A stretch of DNA of 64,000 nucleotides, from contig NZ_LT799838.1 in assembly GCF_900168255.1 (NCBI RefSeq), forward strand, positions 2,976,001 through 3,040,000. The letters run 5' to 3'. The stretch's first letter is position 1. Each line of letters opens with the position of its first letter. The translations under genes and the position numbers were made by a program. Source of the stretch: Psychrobacter sp. DAB_AL43B (GTDB taxonomy: Bacteria; Pseudomonadota; Gammaproteobacteria; Pseudomonadales; Moraxellaceae). The notes beneath the pieces are model-generated. The model made no database searches. It was given only the letters and a program-made list of their open reading frames with translations, and was not told the origin of the DNA. Positions 58,341-64,000 of the stretch are shown here, one piece after another.

Positions 58341-59912
58341 TTAGATGTTTGAGTTTAACTTATCTTCCTGTTCGCTTTTTATCAGCATATTATTAATGGG
58401 TTTTGATAATAATAATAATATCACTGCTGTGATGACCAAAAAGACCGTCATCGTGGTAAACAAACCTGGTAAACCTTCAATCTTATCCGCGGTGACGTGA
58501 CCACCAAAGAAGGCCGCAACCAAGTTACCTAATGCGACAGAAGCGAAGAATAGCCCCATCATCTGGCCTTGCATCCCTTTTGGCGCAAGCTTAGTCATGG
58601 CAGACAAGCCAACAGGACTGAGTGCCAATTCACCAAGCGTCAATAGTAACAAGCTACCGACCAACCATAAAGGTGACGCCAGTCCACCAGCATTGGTCAA
58701 GATGCTTTTGGATGCAAATATCATCAGCGCAAAGCCTGCCGCGGTAAGCAACATACCAAGCGCAAACTTCACCATACTATTTGGCTCAAGTCCTCGATTG
58801 GCAAGCTTGACCCATACAATACTAGCAATGGGAGCTAATATTAAAATAAACAAAGGATTCAATGATTGAAACCAAATACTGGGTATCTCAAAACCTAAGA
58901 CATTAAGGTCTGTATAACGATCGGCAAACAAGTTAAATGAGGTTGGTTGCTGCTCAAAACTTGACCAAAATAGCGTTGAGCCAATAATCAATATAAAGCA
59001 GATCAGCAAACGCAGCTTATCTGTCTTATCCAATCGTGGCGAAATAAACATGACAGCAAAATACCCTATCACCACTGCCGCAATGAGGTATGTCATATAC
59101 TGTGCGACCATTTCAGGGTTAAATGGCATGATACCAGTCGCCACTAAAACAGTAATGGCAGCAAGTAGTACAAGAAACCCTGCAACCCAGCGACCCACGT
59201 TTTTGTAAAGCCCAGACGTTTGCTCCCATTCAGGGGCGATGTTTTTGGCACTGGCATAACGATTTAAAGTCTTTTTAGCAGAAAAGCGGTAAATCAGCAG
59301 CGACGCTAGCATGCCAAGTCCGCCAACACCAAAACCTACGTGCCACATGCCTTTTTCTTTAAACACCCCAACGATCAGCGCCGCCAATAATGCACCAATA
59401 TTGATACCCATATAAAACAAGGTAAAGCCGCCATCACGGCGTGCATCGCTTTTAGGGTACAAGGCACCGACCATCACTGAGATACAAGTTTTAAATAAGC
59501 CTGAACCCAACACAATACACATCAGACCCATAAAAAATAACGTCATACCAAACATAGCAGAGAGCGCAATGCACAGATGACCTAGGGCGATAATAATACT
59601 GCCCCACCACAACGCCCGTTCTTGACCGAGCCAATTGTCAGCCAACCAGCCACCTGGTACTGCCGCTAAATATAATGAACCGGCAAAAATACCATAGATA
59701 GCAGAAGCTGTCACTTCATCAAAGCCAAAGCCACCACTACCAACGGACGCGACCATAAACAGCACAAGCAATGGACGGATACTATAATAAGAAAACCGCT
59801 CCCACATTTCGGTAAAGAACAATGGGCGTAGTGGCTTCGGATGACCCATAAAGCCATTTTCTAGTGCAGCCAATTCGGCAGCACTTACCTCTGTTTGTGA
59901 TTCCGTGCTCAT
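58341..59912 (-). CDS. Proton-dependent di/tripeptide transporter (POT/PTR2)
   Basis: A proton-coupled importer of 523 residues, MFS fold with about fourteen membrane segments. POT signatures: MWERFSYYSIRPLLVLF (the ExxER-type start), GGWLADNWLGQERALWWG, and FTLFYMGINIGALLA. Its imported peptides would be processed by enzymes such as the nearby aminopeptidase P. AAAGG precedes the ATG and it has its own terminator. Resembles DtpA/DtpB. Confidence 0.92.
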   Translation of the reverse strand: MSTESQTEVSAAELAALENGFMGHPKPLRPLFFTEMWERFSYYSIRPLLVLFMVASVGSGGFGFDEVTASAIYGIFAGSLYLAAVPGGWLADNWLGQERALWWGSIIIALGHLCIALSAMFGMTLFFMGLMCIVLGSGLFKTCISVMVGALYPKSDARRDGGFTLFYMGINIGALLAALIVGVFKEKGMWHVGFGVGGLGMLASLLIYRFSAKKTLNRYASAKNIAPEWEQTSGLYKNVGRWVAGFLVLLAAITVLVATGIMPFNPEMVAQYMTYLIAAVVIGYFAVMFISPRLDKTDKLRLLICFILIIGSTLFWSSFEQQPTSFNLFADRYTDLNVLGFEIPSIWFQSLNPLFILILAPIASIVWVKLANRGLEPNSMVKFALGMLLTAAGFALMIFASKSILTNAGGLASPLWLVGSLLLLTLGELALSPVGLSAMTKLAPKGMQGQMMGLFFASVALGNLVAAFFGGHVTADKIEGLPGLFTTMTVFLVITAVILLLLSKPINNMLIKSEQEDKLNSNI

Positions 59913-60059
59913 ACCTTTATCCCTTTAAGTACTATTATTATAACGACCAAGCCGCTAATTATTCTGATAGGCGGTCATAAACGCGGGTCATTGTTTCACT
60001 TGGTTATAATCAAGTAAAGAAAAAGTTATCTAATAATTACAGAAATACCCACAAAAAAA

Positions 60060-60082
60060 CCCGCTCTCAATCATTGAGAACG
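60060..60082 (-). terminator. Terminator after the Ala/Thr-rich gene
   Basis: CCCGCTCTCAA and TTGAGAACGGG pair across TCA with one G-U. On the minus strand it is followed by seven Ts. Confidence 0.85.
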
Positions 60083-60210
60083 GGCTTTTCGTTAAGTATT
60101 GCTGATGACACTATTGAAATAAGAGGCTTATCTGACCTCTCTACAGCAACAATGAAACCTTTAGGTTTTTAGAGTCTGAGTATGGTCAGTATCATACTGG
60201 AATAGCCCGC

Positions 60211-60663
60211 TTACTGTGCAGGCGCTGCTTTTTCAGTCGTACCAGCGTCTAAGTCGCCATCGGCTTGCTCTGCTGTCAAATCAGCATCAGCAACTGCTGC
60301 CTGACTGACTGTACCAGAGGCAGTGGCGGTGCCCGCTTCTGCAGTAACGACAGCGGCGCTATTAGCATCGGCAGTATCTGTAACTGGAGCTGGTGTCACT
60401 GTCGCATCAGCTGGCGTATCGGTAGTCGCTGCTGTGGCCGTATCTGCTACTGGCGCGGCGGCTGTTTCAACTGGCGCAGCTTCTTCAGTTGCAGTTGCCT
60501 CTGCTGCTGGCGCTTCTGTAGTCTCAGCAGTAATATGTTCACCCGCTGGGCGCAGAAATCCTGAGATGCCGATAAGTAAGACGATAGCCAAGAATAAGCC
60601 AACGCCACCTAAGGCATACAGGAACTCTTTCTTAGGGTTGTTTTCGACAATATGTTCTGACAT
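60211..60663 (-). CDS. Ala/Thr-rich single-pass membrane protein, unknown
   Basis: A 150-residue protein: short cytosolic tail, one membrane helix (about 14-36, LYALGGVGLFLAIVLLIGIS) and a periplasmic tail of more than 100 residues made almost only of Ala, Thr, Val, Glu, Pro and Asp (repeats like VADTATAATTD and APVTDTAD). ATG 60663 lies after AAGGTGG; the frame is open to 60681. The tail looks disordered and may span the periplasm or bind a partner. No family recognised. Confidence 0.65.
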   Translation of the reverse strand: MSEHIVENNPKKEFLYALGGVGLFLAIVLLIGISGFLRPAGEHITAETTEAPAAEATATEEAAPVETAAAPVADTATAATTDTPADATVTPAPVTDTADANSAAVVTAEAGTATASGTVSQAAVADADLTAEQADGDLDAGTTEKAAPAQ

Positions 60664-60800
60664 ACCTGATCCACCTTGCACAAAATATTTAAAATATTGG
60701 TCTATTATATCGCAATTTATGTCTATTTGTTAAAACCCTTAACTATTTAAAGGTTTTATTGTCGAAAAACTTTAAATCCGATCTATATCAGCACTTTCGA

Positions 60801-62375
60801 CTACTTGACCACACGCGTTCGAGGGGTCGCACGCTTGCCAAGATAGCTTAATAATAGCAGAAGCGCAATCACGATTAAGATGGGGTAATTACCAAAGCGC
60901 ATAAAAGGTGTATTACCGACTCGCGCCTGAATATCACCGCGTAATACTGTCCGCTCAAATTGCGGCGCACGCTTCACAATACGACCTTTGTGGTCAATGA
61001 TAGCCGTGACACCAGTATTGGTCGCACGCATAAACCAACGGCCGTTTTCAAGCGCGCGCATTTGCACCATTTGCAGATGCTGTAGCGGACCGGCTGACGT
61101 GCCAAACCAAGCATCATTGGAGATGGTCAATAAAAAGTCAGTGTTAATAGCGTTTTTGCGGGTGGTATCAGGATAAGCAACTTCATAGCAAACCGCTGCC
61201 CCTAAATTATGACCACGCACACGCAGCGGTGATTGGTTATCACTACCACGACTATAGCTCAAGATTTCTTGACTGCCTGCTAAATTGGGCAAAATATCCA
61301 GCAGTCCTTCAAAAGGAATGTATTCACCAAAAGGTACTAAGCGCTGCTTTTTATAAAGCCCTTCTGCTTCAGCACCTAAGGCAATGACACTATTATAAAA
61401 TGGCGGATACTTATCATTGGCTTCATCAAACGCTGCTTCATCCTTATAAGGAATGCCAGTTACCCACGTGGTATTCGTTTCTTTGGCCATTTTTACCATT
61501 TCACTGATAAAGCCAACCGCATCGGTCTGAAACATCGGAATCGACGACTCAGGCCACAGGACGATATCACGCCCCCACTCTGTACTTGTCAACGTTGCAT
61601 AGATTTTTAGGGTTTCTACTTGATACTCAGTGAGCCATTTTAAATCTTGCGGAATATTGCCTTGAATTAAGGATACCGATAAATCAGGCGTGCCTTTCGG
61701 CTTCGTCCATTGTGGATTCATCAACCATAATGCGCTGCTAATAATTAACAAGGCTAAAGATGGAATCATATAGCCGCCACGGCGACGCAGTAGCTCAACT
61801 AAACTGGCTGCCAATAACACCGCTACAAAAGAGACGGCAAATACGCCAGCAACTGGTGCTAATGACGATAACCAATACTGCTCAGTAAAGGCATAACCGA
61901 CAAACAACCACGGAAAACCGGTAAATAGCCAAGTTTTCATCCATTCTTGTAATATCCAAAGCGCGGCAAAAGATAACGGCTGCTTACCGACCACTCGATT
62001 AAAAATCAGCGCTAAAAAGCCATGGAACAATCCCATGCCCAAACCCATCAACGCAATCATAATCAGCGCAAGCCACGCTGGCGTATCACCATAGACGTGA
62101 ATAGAGGTATATAGCCAAAACGCCCCAACACACCAAAGCCCGGTACCATAAGCCTGACCAATAGCAAACGCACGCTTACCACTCATCTCCGGCACCAATA
62201 ACGCGTATAAAATAGCCGGTGAGACCAGTGCTAACGGCCAAATATCGTAAGGCGCAAGCGCAAATATAAACACTGCCCCTGCCAGCAACGCAATCAATAG
62301 AGTCAGCACCAAAGGTAAGCCCTTTGGCTTATCGGGGTTCAGACGTTTTTGCAAATCAACAGTAGACAGACGCAT
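60801..62375 (-). CDS. lnt: Apolipoprotein N-acyltransferase
   Basis: Inner-membrane enzyme that adds the third acyl chain to lipoproteins, the last maturation step. The 524-residue product has about seven membrane segments and a periplasmic nitrilase-like domain. The catalytic triad is in WPESSIP (Glu), KKQRLVPFGEYIPFE (Lys) and VCYEVAYP (Cys). TsdA in this window is a likely client. corC lies upstream on the same strand, but a terminator lies between them. Confidence 0.95.
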   Translation of the reverse strand: MRLSTVDLQKRLNPDKPKGLPLVLTLLIALLAGAVFIFALAPYDIWPLALVSPAILYALLVPEMSGKRAFAIGQAYGTGLWCVGAFWLYTSIHVYGDTPAWLALIMIALMGLGMGLFHGFLALIFNRVVGKQPLSFAALWILQEWMKTWLFTGFPWLFVGYAFTEQYWLSSLAPVAGVFAVSFVAVLLAASLVELLRRRGGYMIPSLALLIISSALWLMNPQWTKPKGTPDLSVSLIQGNIPQDLKWLTEYQVETLKIYATLTSTEWGRDIVLWPESSIPMFQTDAVGFISEMVKMAKETNTTWVTGIPYKDEAAFDEANDKYPPFYNSVIALGAEAEGLYKKQRLVPFGEYIPFEGLLDILPNLAGSQEILSYSRGSDNQSPLRVRGHNLGAAVCYEVAYPDTTRKNAINTDFLLTISNDAWFGTSAGPLQHLQMVQMRALENGRWFMRATNTGVTAIIDHKGRIVKRAPQFERTVLRGDIQARVGNTPFMRFGNYPILIVIALLLLLSYLGKRATPRTRVVK

Positions 62376-62682
62376 AGCAGTTATCCAAAACCTTATTATT
62401 CAATAATTTTAAAACTCAATGATGCAGTCAACGTTCAATTTAAAGCTGACCCTATTATGATAAATATAGTACCTAAAAATTAAACCCGTCTATGATAGCA
62501 GCCTGCGCCACTCAATGGGTAAATTTGCGTTGCAAAATACCGGTTTTAAAAGCAAAAAAAACACGACCGCAATCGTGTTTTTTAGGATTAATCATTCATA
62601 GATTTAATAATAATGTGAATGATAAATCTAGCTGATAACGCTTTTCGATAAATTAATGACTAAAAAACTGGTGGCTAATAAA
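62376..62682 (-). other. corC-lnt spacer
   Basis: About 310 bp with a strong minus-strand terminator (62556-62583). Promoter for lnt is expected in 62376-62550. No gene is seen. Confidence 0.6.
62556..62583 (-). terminator. Terminator between corC and lnt
   Basis: AAAAAACACGA (62556-62566), loop CCGCAA, TCGTGTTTTTT (62573-62583). On the minus strand the second half runs into TTTTTTTT. Confidence 0.85.
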
Positions 62683-63582
62683 CTAATGACTGCCTATTAG
62701 CACTTGCGGGTCATCGTTTATTTTAGTCACCTCGAGATTTTGGATAAAACGTCCCTCAACATCGGTAATGATGATTTGCCAATCATCTATGACGACGCTC
62801 TCACCTTCTAGATCACCGACGTAGCCTAGCGCCTGCATGACCAAACCACCCATGGTATCGACGTCGGTATCATCAAAATCAGAGCCAATCTCATCATTAC
62901 AGTCTTCAATCGCCGTAGACGCTTGGATGCGCCACGTATTCGGCTTTTCAGGATCGGCGACAATATTATTAATATCACTGTCTTCATCGAAATCATCATG
63001 CTCATCGACGATGTCACCGACGATCTCCTCGAGTAAATCCTCCATCGTCACAACACCACCAAAGTTGCCAAACTCATCGACGACAACTGCCATGTGGACT
63101 TGGGTACGCTGCAACGAGCGTAGCAAGGTATCAGAGCGTGCGCTCTCACTGATATATAGTGGTTGACGTACCAAATCTCTTAAGCGTTTACTATCAATCT
63201 TGTCTTCTTGGTCGCGCACCATATGCACCAAAAGAGGAATCAAATCTTTTGCCAATAGGATACCGATGACCGCATCATCATCTTGGCTATCAAAGACCGG
63301 ATAGCGCGAATGAGTCGTCTCAAGAATGATATCCATCACTTCAGCCAGACTGGTACTTTCATGCAAGCCAATCACCTGCGGACGTGGGGTCATGATTTCA
63401 CGAACTTGTGTCGCCGGCAGATCGAGCACGCCTTCTAACATGTCCACCGTATCTGGCTCTAAGAATTGGCGTGACTGTTGTACTAAACTAATCAATTCAT
63501 CACGGGTTTCGGGGGCAGTCGATAGCCAGCGTTTTAAGCCGCGCATCGACCAACTACTCGGGCTGGGAGCATCTTCAGACAT
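62683..63582 (-). CDS. corC: CorC/YbeX-type CBS-domain protein
   Basis: A soluble 299-residue protein with paired CBS domains (about 66-190, beginning VREIMTPRPQVIGL) and a C-terminal CorC/HlyC transporter-associated domain (about 205-290, NTWRIQASTAIEDCNDEIG). The family is linked to Mg/Co efflux and, as YbeX, to ribosome metabolism. The N-terminal ~60 residues are helical. In enterics it lies in the ybeZ-ybeY-ybeX-lnt cluster; here only corC and lnt are seen. Confidence 0.92.
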   Translation of the reverse strand: MSEDAPSPSSWSMRGLKRWLSTAPETRDELISLVQQSRQFLEPDTVDMLEGVLDLPATQVREIMTPRPQVIGLHESTSLAEVMDIILETTHSRYPVFDSQDDDAVIGILLAKDLIPLLVHMVRDQEDKIDSKRLRDLVRQPLYISESARSDTLLRSLQRTQVHMAVVVDEFGNFGGVVTMEDLLEEIVGDIVDEHDDFDEDSDINNIVADPEKPNTWRIQASTAIEDCNDEIGSDFDDTDVDTMGGLVMQALGYVGDLEGESVVIDDWQIIITDVEGRFIQNLEVTKINDDPQVLIGSH

Positions 63583-63832
63583 GATGGTGTGAGTTAACCT
63601 CTTTAGTTAATGGTAATTAAAATAATACATAGAAAATATGTAAAGTGATATATGGAGATTAAAACAATAAATAAAACCGACTACTTATTATTAAAAATAA
63701 ATGGACCAGCTTAATGAGTTTCACTTTATCGCAAGGCTTACTGACATTCAACGATAAATTCACTCAAATTGTATTGTCAGTGTGTTGCAAACTTTGCTAT
63801 GGTCAAAGCCTTCATTCCTCAAAATCAACCCT

Positions 63833-64000
63833 ATGTCGCTACGTGCCTTTGTTTCTCGCCTGCTTTCGTCTCATTCAAATAGCCATCGCTCAGATAACGG
63901 CTTAGACAGTCATGGCTTAGAAGCTGATAATTTAAATAATGGCATAAAGGCTAGCGCACCGAATAGCAATCCGCCAAAGTCTAAATGGCGGCATTATCTG
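63833..64000 (+). CDS. Partial ORF running off the right edge
   Basis: An open frame of 56 codons from ATG 63833 to the window end (starting MSLRAFVSRLL, ending KSKWRHYL). It has an amphipathic basic start and then Ser/Asn-rich polar sequence, like the N-terminal extensions elsewhere in this window. No clear ribosome site and no recognisable domain are present. It could be the start of a longer gene divergent from corC. Confidence 0.4.
   Translation, partial: MSLRAFVSRLLSSHSNSHRSDNGLDSHGLEADNLNNGIKASAPNSNPPKSKWRHYL

Noticed and set aside
63714..63905. 63-codon plus-strand ORF near the right edge
   Set aside because: It overlaps the better partial frame at 63833-64000 and has no ribosome site or domain.

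Overview
The window looks like a chromosomal segment of a psychrotolerant gammaproteobacterium of the Moraxellaceae, most likely Psychrobacter. The basis is recall of family and gene neighbourhoods rather than any search: moderate to low G+C with AT-rich spacers, the style of the Fe-SOD, TsdA, ETF-QO and DUF4212/symporter proteins, the rRNA operon sequence, and the frequent polar or Asn/Ser/Ala-rich N-terminal extensions on housekeeping enzymes. Almost everything is chromosomal core. I see no IS element, prophage, integrase or CRISPR array.

Layout. 0-5.4 kb: isoprenoid synthase ispA, diacylglycerol kinase dgkA, a DUF72 protein, an AT-rich accessory DUF4145 zinc-ribbon gene, sodB (minus strand) and the inosine/xanthosine triphosphatase gene rdgB. 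5.7-9.8 kb: the protein quality-control cluster tig-clpP-clpX, with a heat-shock-like promoter in front of clpP. 10-12.5 kb: an SDR dehydrogenase and a lipoprotein dihaem thiosulfate dehydrogenase (TsdA). 12.6-20.4 kb (mostly minus strand): an EIIC-like permease, a SPOR-domain protein behind argS, a small DUF2788-like membrane protein on the plus strand, DUF1176, and cmoB/cmoA for tRNA wobble modification. 20.5-22.7 kb: msrA, a thiopurine methyltransferase and a DUF1499 membrane protein. 22.8-30.3 kb: a solitary DUF262/DUF1524 nuclease-like gene, an MltB-type lytic transglycosylase, a small acidic protein, a DUF4062-like protein, murI and DUF1285. 30.7-40.6 kb: ETF-ubiquinone oxidoreductase, an alanine/glycine:cation symporter, a two-subunit sodium:solute symporter preceded by about 1 kb of non-coding DNA, a small conserved membrane protein, a rhomboid protease, a 5'-nucleotidase and dodecin.

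41.0-47.0 kb holds a complete rRNA operon on the minus strand, transcribed 16S - tRNA-Ile(GAT) - tRNA-Ala(TGC) - 23S - 5S. It has two near-consensus tandem promoters, matching processing-stem arms around 16S and 23S, and a strong terminator. 47.1-55 kb: a uracil-DNA-glycosylase-like protein, upp, ydfG, DUF1653, a GNAT acetyltransferase, tyrS, anmK and a FabF-type ketoacyl synthase. 55-63.6 kb: a charged low-complexity protein, an M24 aminopeptidase P, a POT peptide transporter, an Ala/Thr-rich membrane-anchored protein, and lnt and corC, which a terminator separates. A partial ORF runs off the right edge.

The genes work mainly in translation (argS, tyrS, cmoAB, rrn), proteostasis (tig, clpPX), envelope maintenance (murI, anmK, mltB-like, lnt, SPOR, rhomboid), oxidative-damage and nucleotide-pool cleaning (sodB, msrA, rdgB, UDG-like) and nutrient uptake (three symporter or peptide transporter loci). 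I do not see a convincing new multi-gene system. The least explained parts are three single accessory genes (DUF4145, DUF262/DUF1524, DUF4062), the 1-kb spacer before the DUF4212 symporter, and several structured non-coding elements.
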